Positions 9,045-18,211 of a DNA stretch of 64,000 nt are shown here, in pieces. The stretch is from Gammaproteobacteria bacterium. GTDB taxonomy: Bacteria > Pseudomonadota > Gammaproteobacteria > Burkholderiales > Nitrosomonadaceae. Positions within the stretch are counted from its first letter, which is position 1. Every line of letters begins with the position of its first letter. The stretch is from the NCBI GenBank assembly GCA_030431985.1, contig JAUIIB010000010.1, forward strand, positions 1-64,000, written 5' to 3'. The position numbers and the translations under genes are program-made. The notes under the pieces were generated by a model. It did no database searches and was not told where the DNA came from. It was given only the letters and a program-made list of their open reading frames with translations.

Positions 9045-10337
9045 TTATGCTCCATTTGCCTCGGTTTCTGCCGCTATGGGCGTATTCATTTTATCTTCTA
9101 GGATTTTCAGTGTCATGATTAATATGGCTAGGTAATGATAGAAAAGATCAAAATAGGCTAAGCCTAAAAATGCACCGCCGACAACATAGCCGATAAATGA
9201 AACTTGTAGCATTGCTGCGAGATCAAGTGCCCATTTATTTTGGTCGGTAGACTTACTGATTTTAATAATTTTATTTGCTGTGCGCCAATACGAAATAAAC
9301 AGTACAAGAAAAAGAAACAACCCAACAAAACCATGCTCGGCAAGGATTTCAAAATAAATGCTGTGATAATCATGGAATGTTGCTACACCTTGTTCAATTT
9401 GGTGCGGTACATAGCGTTGGTAATTTTCTACCGTATGACTTTCAAAACCGCCGCCTGTAAAAGGACGGTCCAAAGCCATAGTATAACTAAACTCCCAGGC
9501 TTTTAGTCGTGACATCGCAGAACCGTCTTGTTCGTAGGATTGGATAGTAGACATTCGGTCATGCCAGGATTGGGGCATGATCATATAAAAAAATGGCGAC
9601 AACATTAACAGCGCGATAAAAATGACTCCTTTTCGTGAACTTTTTAACCACAAAAAAACTGAAACGGCTGAAATGGCTAAGAAAGCACCACGTGAACGTG
9701 TACCTAAGATTCCAATTGCTATAAGAAACATCGACAGTGCCAGGCCATATCGCAACCATTTGTTTGTTGTGTGCAAATATAAATACCAAACTAAGGGCAG
9801 GATCATTACTAGAGCCAAGCCGATTTCAGTATTTCCGGCAATGAACCCGCCACTTGGGCCGAGTACGTGTGATTCCCCACCGCCAGTCGTTAGCGTAAAA
9901 ATTCCACCTTTAAAACCGTAAAATCCGATTGAAATGACGATAACCCATATAAGAGCGTGTATCTTTTCCCGATCAAGTAATGCGAACAAGGTTAAGAAAA
10001 CTACAAACTGAATTTTAATAATCTTAAGCCATTGTTCCCATGCATCATCCGGGTACATTGCAAAAATGGTCGATATGAGCATCCAGATATTAAAAACGAT
10101 GATCCAACCCATAGTGGGGGACCAGAAGAAGGTGAGTTTTTTTGAAGAAACAATAAAAGAAATGAGTGTGACAATGGCGATAATTTGGGCAAAAGGAAAG
10201 TGGGTTGCGAAACCCCAGGCTAACCTATGTGGATTCATATAACCGATCCATGACCAGAGATAAATCCCCCAGTGCGGTCTTTTGAAAACAAAAGGTAAGG
10301 CTCCAAAAACAATAAGAAAAACAAATAAATCTCTCAA
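9045..10337 (-). CDS. Putative O-glycosylation ligase (O-antigen ligase/Wzy family), exosortase A-associated
   Basis: The protein is 430 aa with about ten hydrophobic segments, typical of the WaaL/Wzy_C family. The N-terminal PHWGIYLWSWIGYMNPHRL stretch is characteristic, from memory, of the XrtA-associated ligase family TIGR03097. A periplasmic loop contains GTRSRGAF and a later HDYHSIYFEILAEHG motif with the conserved His. It would transfer a finished glycan to a lipid or protein acceptor in the periplasm. A strong GGAGGT ribosome-binding site precedes ATG 10337. The gene is separated from the amidotransferase by 121 bp. Confidence 0.85.
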   Translation of the reverse strand: MRDLFVFLIVFGALPFVFKRPHWGIYLWSWIGYMNPHRLAWGFATHFPFAQIIAIVTLISFIVSSKKLTFFWSPTMGWIIVFNIWMLISTIFAMYPDDAWEQWLKIIKIQFVVFLTLFALLDREKIHALIWVIVISIGFYGFKGGIFTLTTGGGESHVLGPSGGFIAGNTEIGLALVMILPLVWYLYLHTTNKWLRYGLALSMFLIAIGILGTRSRGAFLAISAVSVFLWLKSSRKGVIFIALLMLSPFFYMIMPQSWHDRMSTIQSYEQDGSAMSRLKAWEFSYTMALDRPFTGGGFESHTVENYQRYVPHQIEQGVATFHDYHSIYFEILAEHGFVGLFLFLVLFISYWRTANKIIKISKSTDQNKWALDLAAMLQVSFIGYVVGGAFLGLAYFDLFYHYLAILIMTLKILEDKMNTPIAAETEANGA

Positions 10338-10686
10338 ACATTACCTCCGTAATGCTGCCCCGTTTGATTTAAGCAGGATGACGAAAAATTATTAATACAC
10401 ACGGTTAATTGATTCTTAGATTGTTATAACTTTTTGCCGTTGTGTCTACAATTAAGTGATACTGTAGCAACATTAAATATAATAATGATTACCGATATTA
10501 TAGGGTTGAATAAACAGCAGTATATTATTGCCCTTTTCCTCCAGTGAAGCATCTGATTGCGATAGAGACTGCGATCGATAAACCGAATGCTCCGAATGCT
10601 TTAATACTTGAGTTAAATCGTCTTAGAAAGCTAATGCCACTTAATTGACAATATGTTATGACCGCCAGATCGAGTCAGTCATTTAT
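10338..10686. other. Intergenic region, 349 bp, upstream of the O-ligase gene
   Basis: I see no convincing gene here. Short open frames exist on both strands (about 10.51-10.65 kb), but they lack a start codon with a ribosome-binding site and match nothing I know. The region is AT-rich and probably holds the promoter of the minus-strand glycan block, for which one sigma-70-like candidate is listed separately. No sigma-54 (GG-N10-GC) element was obvious, although some PEP-CTERM genes use one. Confidence 0.5.
10423..10451 (-). promoter_or_regulatory. Candidate sigma-70 promoter of the O-ligase/glycan block
   Basis: On the minus strand TTGTAG (10451-10446) is followed after exactly 17 nt by TATAAC (10428-10423). 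This lies about 85 bp upstream of the O-ligase start codon. It is a sequence match only, and the -35 element is imperfect. Confidence 0.35.
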
Positions 10687-11409
10687 TCAAAATGGTATCC
10701 GAACTTTGAAAAGCAAAGGCCAGCGCTTTCCCGTCAGGAAAAACGTGTCAGTTAATTTATCATAAGCAATGCCGTTAAACACGTTATCATCACCTGCCGG
10801 CTTAGCTTGTTGTATAAGCGCCGTGCCGTCAATAAGTCGTAGAATGCTTCCTGAATCGGGATCAATTTCATAAAGATAACGATCCCCATGCCGGTGAATC
10901 AACAAACGCCCGTGAACGTATTCAAGGTCATTAAGCCAGCGTAATGGCAGTCCCTTGCGTCTGGCAGTTACTGTTTTAACCAGCTCAAAATTCCGGTTGC
11001 GGAATTGTAGCGCTTTGCTCCCATTAGTCATTACGTAGCCATCGTTCGTCGCGGCAAGTCCCCATCCTTCACCAGTATACGACCATTTATTCACTATGGA
11101 AAAATTCGTAATGTCATAAACAAAGGCTGTGCAGGATTGCCAGGTGAGCTGTACCATGTGGTTTCCATGTATTGCTATGCCTTCTCCCCAGTGACCGATT
11201 AACGCTTTGAGCACGTCAATTTTTCCCGTGCTGGGGTCTAAGCGGCGTATGCTTGATGCGTCATTTGTCCCCGTACTTTCGTATAACATGTCTTGAGTGA
11301 ATGCCAGTCCTTGGGTAAATGCAGTAGTGTCATGGGGGAGTACATCAAGAATTTCAGGCTTTACAACATTTAAGCCAGCATTTAGCAGTTTTTGAGTGAA
11401 TGTGCTCAT
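10687..11409 (-). CDS. Glutaminyl-peptide cyclotransferase (glutamine cyclotransferase, plant/bacterial type)
   Basis: The protein is 240 aa with the five-bladed beta-propeller family fold. The conserved signatures are AFTQGLAF (about 31-38), LYESTG, GEGWGLA, LNDLEY (about 165) and FNGIAY near the C-terminus. The family converts N-terminal glutamine of peptides to pyroglutamate. No signal peptide is visible, which is unusual because many homologues are exported. The gene is 4 bp downstream of the acyltransferase gene and is likely co-transcribed with it and the unknown upstream gene. Confidence 0.85.
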   Translation of the reverse strand: MSTFTQKLLNAGLNVVKPEILDVLPHDTTAFTQGLAFTQDMLYESTGTNDASSIRRLDPSTGKIDVLKALIGHWGEGIAIHGNHMVQLTWQSCTAFVYDITNFSIVNKWSYTGEGWGLAATNDGYVMTNGSKALQFRNRNFELVKTVTARRKGLPLRWLNDLEYVHGRLLIHRHGDRYLYEIDPDSGSILRLIDGTALIQQAKPAGDDNVFNGIAYDKLTDTFFLTGKRWPLLFKVRIPF

Positions 11410-11413
11410 AGTA

Positions 11414-12559
11414 TCAATGTGACGATTTATTTCCGATAATCGTCTTGGCTATACGACGCAGTCGGTGATCCAGTTTGCGTAAATTAAGTTTCATTAGAAC
11501 CCAATACCCAGCCAGGCCGTTTGGTCTGATGAATGTTAATCCCCAGCGTTCCCGTCTATTTTGGACCCATATTTTTTTGTACGCGTCATCGTCAACACCG
11601 AAATCTATACTTTTTACCTGATCAATATTAATTAAGTGCTCAACTGTCGTGAGTATAGCAATTGAGCCGACCGAGAGTTTTTTATACGCTTCAATGTATG
11701 CTGTTCGAATCATAGTAGCCTTAGATCCGCATACGGCAACAAATTCAAAGGCAACGGGTTTGTTCTCGACGCTGACAAGACAAAAGCGTAAGCTTTTCTG
11801 GCGTGCACACGCAACAAGTAAGCCCTCTGCAAAATTTGGATAAAAATCATTTTCCTTCCAGCTCATTTGATATATGGCATGGTAGGCGTTCAAAATTTCT
11901 GAAAGGTTATCATCTCCCGTCATTATCTTAACGCTCATGTTATTTTCTTTAGTAAACTTTCTGAGTTTACGCTGAAAATTTTTAAGCGCATTTTGAGATG
12001 ATTTACTACGGCCGGACAAGTAGTCAGAAAAAGCAGGCGAGTTTAAATCTTCATACCAGTTTGCTTTATAGAGATATGGGTGAGGTAAGAAGCCTTCTGT
12101 CTTAAACGCATCTAAAAGTACTTGATATAACTGTGATTGAGGATCCATCAGATTTAAGTCAATAAAATAATAAGATTTTGATTCGGTCGCGATGCCGTGT
12201 GCCAGGCACTGGCATGCTGCAACAAGATCGGTTTGACTTAAATCGGCGACTATTGGGGCGTAGAAGCCACTTTGAAAATTAGTTAAGCTTGCCAAAGAGC
12301 CATTTTTTAAATTCCATTTAGAATACACAGAACCATTCTGACTGGCAGGTTCACGTGCGACTAGCATTAGCAGTACCTGGGAGCTATTGTCATCCTCAAT
12401 AGCAAAAATTCGATATTTGTCATCTGGGGTGAAGCATGTGTTTATTAAGTTTTCAAACCAATACTTGGTGAGGTACAGGCTCACATGCTTTTGCCGCTCG
12501 AATAGAGAATCGTAATGAGGAGGTAGCTCAGAGAAGTTGGTATAAGTGACAAATTTCAT
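11414..12559 (-). CDS. GNAT/FemAB-like acyltransferase (BioF2/CelD-BcsL-like domain)
   Basis: The frame can be extended to 12748, but that part overlaps the upstream gene, so I place the start at ATG 12559 (MKFVTYTNF), 13 bp after that gene ends; this gives 381 aa. The middle of the protein has a long basic stretch (RSKSSQNALKNFQRKLRKF). The C-terminal half resembles the GNAT_6/FemX domain: KPVAFEFVAVCGSKATMIRTAY, then IDFGVDDDAYKKIW and W.LTFIRP. Relatives transfer acyl or aminoacyl groups in polysaccharide or peptide modification. The substrate cannot be told. Confidence 0.65.
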   Translation of the reverse strand: MKFVTYTNFSELPPHYDSLFERQKHVSLYLTKYWFENLINTCFTPDDKYRIFAIEDDNSSQVLLMLVAREPASQNGSVYSKWNLKNGSLASLTNFQSGFYAPIVADLSQTDLVAACQCLAHGIATESKSYYFIDLNLMDPQSQLYQVLLDAFKTEGFLPHPYLYKANWYEDLNSPAFSDYLSGRSKSSQNALKNFQRKLRKFTKENNMSVKIMTGDDNLSEILNAYHAIYQMSWKENDFYPNFAEGLLVACARQKSLRFCLVSVENKPVAFEFVAVCGSKATMIRTAYIEAYKKLSVGSIAILTTVEHLINIDQVKSIDFGVDDDAYKKIWVQNRRERWGLTFIRPNGLAGYWVLMKLNLRKLDHRLRRIAKTIIGNKSSH

Positions 12560-12572
12560 TGTAATTAAAAGA

Positions 12573-13526
12573 TTATGTTCCGGTTTTAAGACGCATGGAC
12601 CATTCAAGCATGTCATTTCTTTGCCAAACCAGCATATAGACGTGAGGAAAATACTGTCCTGAATCGTACAGTTTTTTTCTCTCGCTTGAAAATTTAATGG
12701 CATCAGAAATGGCATTTTCATTGGATCCGACAAGAAATAATTTTGCACCGTTTTCTTCCGGTACAGTACGTAAAAAAGATAATTCAGGTGAAATTGTCTC
12801 TAACTGAGGGTCAAACCACCAGCTTGAACTAAACATGCCCAGTACTTGGGGATTTTTTCTGAGTAGATCGGCAATTCTGGCGTAGCAGGCGTCATATTCA
12901 TTTCTTGAGAAAAATTTAATTAACCGTCTGTCCCAGTGACTTTCATAATACGGTTTAAATCCTTTCGCTTTAGTGATGAAGAAATGGACTGCATTTGTAA
13001 ACTGTGAAATACCGCCTTGAAAAAGGACGTGCCTTGGAATGCCTGATTGAAGATCAATAAGCTCTGAACCACAAGGAATCAGCTTCAATCGGCAGATGCC
13101 AAAATCTTTTGCAAATAAATCGTTTTCATGGAAGTAGAAGCCTTCGCGGTTTTTCCGAATACCATTTATGATGCGATTAAACTCATCGGGCATTAATATT
13201 TGTATTGATTCGGGAATGTTCCGTTGACTGATTCTATTCTCATAGCTGCAAATGAGAGAAACGAGAACCAATCTATGGTATAAATCCAGATGATGCCTGC
13301 CAAATTTTGCTACTATTTGTTGGCAAAGTAATGCTGCATCATTAGGAATAAAACGATATCCATGTAACGATTCAGAAGCATCAAAAAGTTTGATATAGGT
13401 ATTGACGGGAAATTCCTGCAAAAGCCAGGGTGTGTTCTCAGTTATCTCTGTTATTAGAGCACTGTGAATTATTTTAGCGTTCAGCAATTGTTCAATTTTG
13501 AATTTATGCTTATACACTTGCAGCAT
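12573..13526 (-). CDS. Hypothetical protein, 317 aa
   Basis: I do not recognise this family. It is a soluble, mixed alpha/beta-looking protein without signal peptide or membrane helix. It has an aromatic-rich motif around residues 228-240 (MFSSSWWFDPQLE) followed by SPELSFLRTVPEENGAKLF and a C-terminal PHVYMLVWQRNDMLEWS. It is the first gene of a three-gene minus-strand run with the acyltransferase (13-bp gap) and glutaminyl cyclotransferase, so a shared modification role is possible (inference from position only). The start is ATG 13526; no overlapping gene competes. Confidence 0.65.
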   Translation of the reverse strand: MLQVYKHKFKIEQLLNAKIIHSALITEITENTPWLLQEFPVNTYIKLFDASESLHGYRFIPNDAALLCQQIVAKFGRHHLDLYHRLVLVSLICSYENRISQRNIPESIQILMPDEFNRIINGIRKNREGFYFHENDLFAKDFGICRLKLIPCGSELIDLQSGIPRHVLFQGGISQFTNAVHFFITKAKGFKPYYESHWDRRLIKFFSRNEYDACYARIADLLRKNPQVLGMFSSSWWFDPQLETISPELSFLRTVPEENGAKLFLVGSNENAISDAIKFSSERKKLYDSGQYFPHVYMLVWQRNDMLEWSMRLKTGT

Positions 13527-13753
13527 TACTCCGACTAAAATCTATAAATTTTGAGACAAATCATTTTTATTCGAGGCGTTAAACCCGTTATACCAAAAAT
13601 GAACTCATCTGATACGCTTGTTGATCAAAGAATATCAGACAAAATGATTTTTAAAGTTGAACAAAAAATGTTTTTTTAAGGCTTTTTCCAGTAATTAGTT
13701 GTCTTATCTTTGAAAGTAACCTAGGTTTATTGGATTGCCTGAAAAATTGCATT

Positions 13754-14365
13754 TCAAATAATTTCAATGCCTTCATTGGCAAGCATAGTAATTAAAGTAA
13801 TTAGCGGTAAGCCAATTAATGCATTAGGATCATCGCCTGACATGCGTTCGATGAGTGCTATTCCCAAACCTTCCGACTTAGCGCTGCCGGCACAGTGGTA
13901 AGGTTGTTCTCTACTCAAGTAATTTCTAATTTGTTGATCGCTTATCTGCCTGAATTTAACGTGATAGGGTACGACTTTAGATTGCATTTGGTTAGTGTCG
14001 CTGTTCAATAAACATAAAGCCGTAAAAAAGGTAACCTCATTCCCGCGTATCAATTGTAATTGTTTGACTGCATTGGCATAATTTAGTGGCTTTCCAAGTT
14101 GTGTGCTGTTGAGAACAGCTACTTGGTCTGAACCAATAATCAGTGCTTGAGTGTAATGTTTTGCGACATTGCGCGCCTTAGTCTCGGCTAAGCGTTTTGC
14201 GGCTTCTGCAGGTGTTTCGTTAGGTAATACCGATTCGTCAATTTCAGGACTGAGTGTTTCAAATGGCACTTGCAGTCGTTTGAGTAGTTCCTGGCGATAA
14301 ATGGAGCTGGAACCCAGAACAATTTTGGATGTTTTTTTTTGAGTTTTCAAAGTGAATTTTTGCAT
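13754..14365 (-). CDS. yceF: Maf-family nucleotide pyrophosphatase, YceF type
   Basis: The protein is 203 aa, about the family length. The signature [11 protein letters not shown] is near the N-terminus (about 19-29), with [11 protein letters not shown], the ETKARNVA helix and the metal/catalytic SDQVAVL (about 99-105). The YceF subgroup hydrolyses m7GTP and related modified nucleotides in E. coli. The gene is divergent from yceD, as in E. coli where yceF abuts yceD-rpmF-plsX-fab, and that context supports YceF over the Maf/YhdE subgroup. Only 41 bp separate it from yceD, so the promoters must overlap coding ends. Confidence 0.9.
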   Translation of the reverse strand: MQKFTLKTQKKTSKIVLGSSSIYRQELLKRLQVPFETLSPEIDESVLPNETPAEAAKRLAETKARNVAKHYTQALIIGSDQVAVLNSTQLGKPLNYANAVKQLQLIRGNEVTFFTALCLLNSDTNQMQSKVVPYHVKFRQISDQQIRNYLSREQPYHCAGSAKSEGLGIALIERMSGDDPNALIGLPLITLITMLANEGIEII

Positions 14366-14368
14366 TTT

Positions 14369-14395
14369 TTGACACTGAAAGATAAAAAATATAAC
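14369..14395 (+). promoter_or_regulatory. Candidate promoter for yceD-rpmF
   Basis: TTGACA (14369-14374) is followed by an AT-rich spacer and TATAAC (14390-14395), a 15-nt spacing that is shorter than ideal. It lies just before ATG 14407, so the transcript would be almost leaderless from this site. A weak call. Confidence 0.3.
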
Positions 14396-14406
14396 ATGCG
14401 CCCCTT

Positions 14407-14925
14407 ATGTCTGTGCGATTTGTAATCGATGCCCTTGATTTTGTGCGCAAAGCAAGGAAGCATCGTGCTAAAATATGGGTTACTGATTTGTCGCGTTTGC
14501 AAGTTTTTCTTTATGAAAGTAAAGGGGAAATTGAATATCAAATCAATGGTGTGATTGATCGGAGTGGCAGGCCTTATCTGCAAATTCGCATTGAAGGTGA
14601 AATACAGTTGTGTTGTCAGCGATGTTTAGGTTGTTTGCCACATACCCTGAGTATACAAACTTCCCTGTTGTTAGTCGAAACTGAAAACGAGTTGACACAT
14701 GCAGATGAAGATGAATCTGTTGATGTATTATTGGCTGCTGTTGATATGGATGTGCAAGATTTGATCGAGGATGAAATTATACTGAGCTTGTCAATATCGT
14801 CTCGGCACAGGGAAGGTGAATGTGACATTTTTGATGCCGATCAGTACAAGTACAAGGCGACGGAGCATGTGAAACCTGGGAATCCGAATCCGTTTTCAGC
14901 TTTGAAAAAAATCAAAAAGACATAG
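14407..14925 (+). CDS. yceD: YceD family 23S rRNA accumulation protein (DUF177)
   Basis: The protein is 172 aa. The family signature is the LCCQRCLGCLPH segment (about 60-71), with the acidic DEDESVDVLLA and DLIEDEIILSLSIS regions after it. In E. coli YceD affects 23S rRNA levels and is co-transcribed with rpmF. Here rpmF follows 24 bp downstream. The C-terminus PNPFSALKKIKK (residues 160-171 approx.) is also typical of the family ('NPF..L..LK'). Confidence 0.92.
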   Translation: MSVRFVIDALDFVRKARKHRAKIWVTDLSRLQVFLYESKGEIEYQINGVIDRSGRPYLQIRIEGEIQLCCQRCLGCLPHTLSIQTSLLLVETENELTHADEDESVDVLLAAVDMDVQDLIEDEIILSLSISSRHREGECDIFDADQYKYKATEHVKPGNPNPFSALKKIKKT

Positions 14926-14949
14926 TGTTTTAATTAGGAGTTATAGTGA

Positions 14950-15132
14950 ATGGCTGTTCAGCAAAATAAAAAATCTCCCTCTAAAAGAGGGATGCATCGA
15001 TCGCATGATGCATTGAAAAACCCCCCATTAGCAATAGAGCCAAGCACTGGCGAAGTGCATTTGCGTCATCATATCAGCCCCAATGGATATTATCGCGGCA
15101 AAAAGGTAGTTAGCACTAAATCTGAAGATTGA
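14950..15132 (+). CDS. rpmF: 50S ribosomal protein L32
   Basis: The protein is 60 aa and matches L32 throughout: [20 protein letters not shown] at the start, [14 protein letters not shown] at the end. It lacks the four zinc-binding cysteines, so it is the C-minus form. AGGAG (14936-14940) precedes the start. It is followed by plsX as in most gamma- and betaproteobacteria. Confidence 0.97.
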   Translation: MAVQQNKKSPSKRGMHRSHDALKNPPLAIEPSTGEVHLRHHISPNGYYRGKKVVSTKSED

Positions 15133-15226
15133 TTAATTCGTTCCTTCGAGTAAAGGATTGGGATTATGTTTTGTGTTTCTCTAGATTTTAAGTGTTCATT
15201 AACAATTTGCCAGAAAGGCTTCAGAA

Positions 15227-16240
15227 TTGGAAATCACGGTAGCGATAGATTGCATGGGTGGCGATCATGGTCCTCATGTGACAGTACCTTCCGCAATTGA
15301 GTATCTCAGCCGAGACCCAGAAGCTACAATTATTTTGGTTGGTATCCCGGATGCGATAAAGGCGGAGTTAGAGGCAAAAAACTTCACATCACTTACGCGA
15401 ATCCGTATACATCCAGCCAGTGAAGTTGTCGGTATGGATGAGTCTCCGGCTCTGGCATTGCGTAATAAAAAAGATTCATCAATGCGTGTTGCGGTGAATC
15501 TTGTTAAAACAGGAGAAGCGCAAGCGTGTATCAGTGCGGGCAATACAGGTGCTTTGCTTGCTACCTCGCGTTTTGTTCTAAAAACTATTCCTGGAATTGA
15601 TCGTCCGGCATTGGCGGTAATTTTACCGACTATTACGGGACATACTTATATGCTCGATCTGGGGGCTAATGTTAATTGTACAGCTGAGCACTTGTTGCAG
15701 TTTGGTGTGATGGGTGCATCATTGGTCTCGTCAGTTGAAAATAAGGCTGCACCGAGTATCGGACTCTTGAACATCGGCGAGGAAGAGATTAAGGGTAACG
15801 ACGTTGTAAAACAGGCGGCAGACCTGCTTCGCAATAGCGGACTTAATTTTTATGGTAATGTAGAGGGCGATGATATATACAAAGGAACTACAGATGTTGT
15901 TGTTTGTGACGGTTTTGTCGGGAATGTTACGCTGAAAACATCTGAGGGATTAGCGCAAATGCTGGCAACTTATTTACGTGAGGAATTTAAACGCAATCTA
16001 TTGACTAAAGTTGCTGGTGCTTTTGCTATGCCAATAATCAATGCCTTTAAACAGCGTGTAGACCATCGTCGATATAATGGTGCGAGCTTTCTGGGGTTAA
16101 GGGGGATTGTGATAAAAAGCCATGGATCTGCGGATACTATGGCATTCGGCGCAGCAATTGCACGTGCGGCTGATGAAGTTAGAGGTGGTATGTTGCGGCA
16201 TATCAGTGAACGGGTATCTGAGCTTTCAAAATCGTCCTGA
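15227..16240 (+). CDS. plsX: Phosphate acyltransferase PlsX
   Basis: The protein is 337 aa. It makes acyl-phosphate from acyl-ACP for phosphatidic acid synthesis. Signatures are [11 protein letters not shown] at the N-terminus, [10 protein letters not shown] (about 102-111), LDLGANVNC and GFVGNVTLK (about 228). The start is TTG at 15227, with AGAAAGG about 9 nt upstream and no better ATG in frame. It connects ribosomal rpmF with the fab genes in one plus-strand operon. Confidence 0.95.
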   Translation: MEITVAIDCMGGDHGPHVTVPSAIEYLSRDPEATIILVGIPDAIKAELEAKNFTSLTRIRIHPASEVVGMDESPALALRNKKDSSMRVAVNLVKTGEAQACISAGNTGALLATSRFVLKTIPGIDRPALAVILPTITGHTYMLDLGANVNCTAEHLLQFGVMGASLVSSVENKAAPSIGLLNIGEEEIKGNDVVKQAADLLRNSGLNFYGNVEGDDIYKGTTDVVVCDGFVGNVTLKTSEGLAQMLATYLREEFKRNLLTKVAGAFAMPIINAFKQRVDHRRYNGASFLGLRGIVIKSHGSADTMAFGAAIARAADEVRGGMLRHISERVSELSKSS

Positions 16241-16270
16241 TAGATTTTTAATTTCTAAAAACTGTATAAC

Positions 16271-17227
16271 ATGTATTCGCGAATCACTGGTACCGGAAGC
16301 TATTTGCCTGAAAAGATTTTGACCAATCATGACTTGGAAAAAATGGTGGAGACAAGTGATGAGTGGATACGATCAAGGACAGGCATAACGCAGCGTCACA
16401 TAGCAAACACCGACCAAAAAGCAAGCGATCTTGCTCTGTTTGCAAGTCAAGAGGCCATTAAAGCGGCAAATATTACCAGCAAGGATCTTGATTTAATTAT
16501 TGTCGCGACTACTACGCCTGATATGACTTTTCCGAGTACGGCGTGTATTTTACAAGACAAGCTGGGAGTGGATAATTGCCCAGCATTCGATGTACAGGCG
16601 GTCTGCAGTGGTTTTGTTTATGCGCTGGCTACTGCGGACAAGTTTGTCAGCTCTGGTAAATGCAGAAATGCGTTGGTTGTTGGCAGCGAGATATACTCTA
16701 AAATACTTGATTGGAATGACCGCAATACTTGTGTGTTATTTGGTGATGGTGCGGGTGCCGTGGTGCTTTCTCAAAGCGAGGCGCCTGGTATTTTATCCAG
16801 TCACTTGCATGCCAGTGGCAGGTATAAAGACGTGCTGTCAGTATCTGGCAGTATTGGTGATGGTGCTATCCAGGGAAGTCCGTACATCAATATGGATGGT
16901 GGCGCGGTATTTAAATTTGCGGTTAAAGTACTTGAAGACGTGGTGCGCGAGGCCACGGAAGAAAATAAATTGCAGCCTTCCGATATCGATTGGTTAATTC
17001 CGCATCAGGCTAACGTCCGCATCATTCGTTCAACAGCCCAGAAATTGGGTATTCCTTTGGATAAGGTAGTTGTTACCGTTGACAAGCATGGCAATACCTC
17101 GGCTGCTTCAATACCACTGGCTTTGGATATTGCCGTTAAGGATGGCCGTATTTGTAAAGATCAACTTGTTTTGTTGGAAGGTGTCGGCGGTGGATTTACA
17201 TGGGGAGCAGTTTTGCTGCGCTGGTAA
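16271..17227 (+). CDS. fabH: 3-oxoacyl-ACP synthase III
   Basis: The protein is 318 aa and initiates fatty acid synthesis from acetyl-CoA and malonyl-ACP. The catalytic triad is visible: Cys112 (AVCSGF), His245 (PHQANVR) and Asn275 (GNTSAAS). The C-terminus [13 protein letters not shown] is diagnostic. fabD follows after 3 bp. Confidence 0.97.
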   Translation: MYSRITGTGSYLPEKILTNHDLEKMVETSDEWIRSRTGITQRHIANTDQKASDLALFASQEAIKAANITSKDLDLIIVATTTPDMTFPSTACILQDKLGVDNCPAFDVQAVCSGFVYALATADKFVSSGKCRNALVVGSEIYSKILDWNDRNTCVLFGDGAGAVVLSQSEAPGILSSHLHASGRYKDVLSVSGSIGDGAIQGSPYINMDGGAVFKFAVKVLEDVVREATEENKLQPSDIDWLIPHQANVRIIRSTAQKLGIPLDKVVVTVDKHGNTSAASIPLALDIAVKDGRICKDQLVLLEGVGGGFTWGAVLLRW

Positions 17228-17230
17228 TTT

Positions 17231-18169
17231 ATGACATTAGCTTTTGTTTTTCCTGGTCAGGGGTCGCAGTCGGTTGGTATGATAAAACGTTATGAAGCTT
17301 TGCCGATTATACGAGAGGCTTTTGCTGAAGCATCGGATGTACTCGGGCAGGATTTTTGGGCGCTAGTTAATGATGGTCCGGCCGAAGAATTAAATTTAAC
17401 GATTAATACACAGCCATTAATGTTGATGAGTGGGGTGGCTGTATATAGGGCTTGGGAGGAATTGGGTGGTGGTCAGCCAAAATTTCTTGCGGGTCACAGT
17501 TTAGGCGAATATACAGCATTGGTTGTTTCAGGAGCGCTGAGTTTGGCTAATGCGCTTAGGTTGGTACGCTTTCGTGCACAAATCATGCAAGATGCGGTGC
17601 CGGACGGTGTTGGTGGTATGGCGGCTATACTGGGGCTAGAGGATCAGATGGTTGAGTCCATTTGTGAGGAAATAGCGGCGATTAACAATCAAGAATCTCT
17701 GGAGCCGGCCAATTACAATTCGCCTGGACAAATTGTTATTGCAGGGCATAAAAATGCAGTTTTAAAAGGTATCGATTTAGCCAAAGAAAAGGGAGCTAAA
17801 CGAGCCGTGATGTTGCCTATGAGTATTCCCTCACATTGTCGGCTTATGAAACCCGCTGCTGATCAAATGCAGCAACAGCTCGCACAGACGACACTGCAAT
17901 TACCCACTATTCCAATTATACATAATGTTGACGTTCAAATTCAAAATGATGTTGATAGTATTAAAAAAGTATTAACGCAGCAATTGTATAGTCCGGTTCG
18001 CTGGGTAGACACGGTAAAAAAATTTGCAACAGAGGGTGTTACACATATTGCAGAATGTGGTCCGGGTAACGTGTTGATCGGTTTGAATAAGCGTATTGAT
18101 CGCAATTTGCAACATTTGTCATTTCCAAGTGGTGACACGATTAAGCAAGCGTTGGAAACACTTAAGTGA
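17231..18169 (+). CDS. fabD: Malonyl-CoA:ACP transacylase
   Basis: The protein is 312 aa. The FPGQGSQ motif is at residues 7-13 and the nucleophile elbow GHSLGEY has Ser90. The conserved Arg region is FRAQIMQ, and the C-terminal catalytic His region follows (SIPSHCRLM, about 198). It charges ACP with malonate for the FAS II cycle. It belongs to the plsX-fabH-fabD-fabG-acpP-fabF operon, with a 42-bp gap to fabG. Confidence 0.97.
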   Translation: MTLAFVFPGQGSQSVGMIKRYEALPIIREAFAEASDVLGQDFWALVNDGPAEELNLTINTQPLMLMSGVAVYRAWEELGGGQPKFLAGHSLGEYTALVVSGALSLANALRLVRFRAQIMQDAVPDGVGGMAAILGLEDQMVESICEEIAAINNQESLEPANYNSPGQIVIAGHKNAVLKGIDLAKEKGAKRAVMLPMSIPSHCRLMKPAADQMQQQLAQTTLQLPTIPIIHNVDVQIQNDVDSIKKVLTQQLYSPVRWVDTVKKFATEGVTHIAECGPGNVLIGLNKRIDRNLQHLSFPSGDTIKQALETLK

Positions 18170-18211
18170 CAAAATATAACCAAGATTCAAGGAAAGCGAG
18201 TCACGTTATGT

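Noticed and set aside
10510-10680. Short open frames on both strands in the intergenic gap
   Set aside because: No start codon with a ribosome-binding site; the minus frame (SIKAFGAFGLSIAVSIAIR) looks like a membrane segment but has no ATG/GTG/TTG.
12560-12748. N-terminal extension of the acyltransferase
   Set aside because: It is out of frame with, and inside, the preceding 317-aa gene; ATG 12559 gives a better start.
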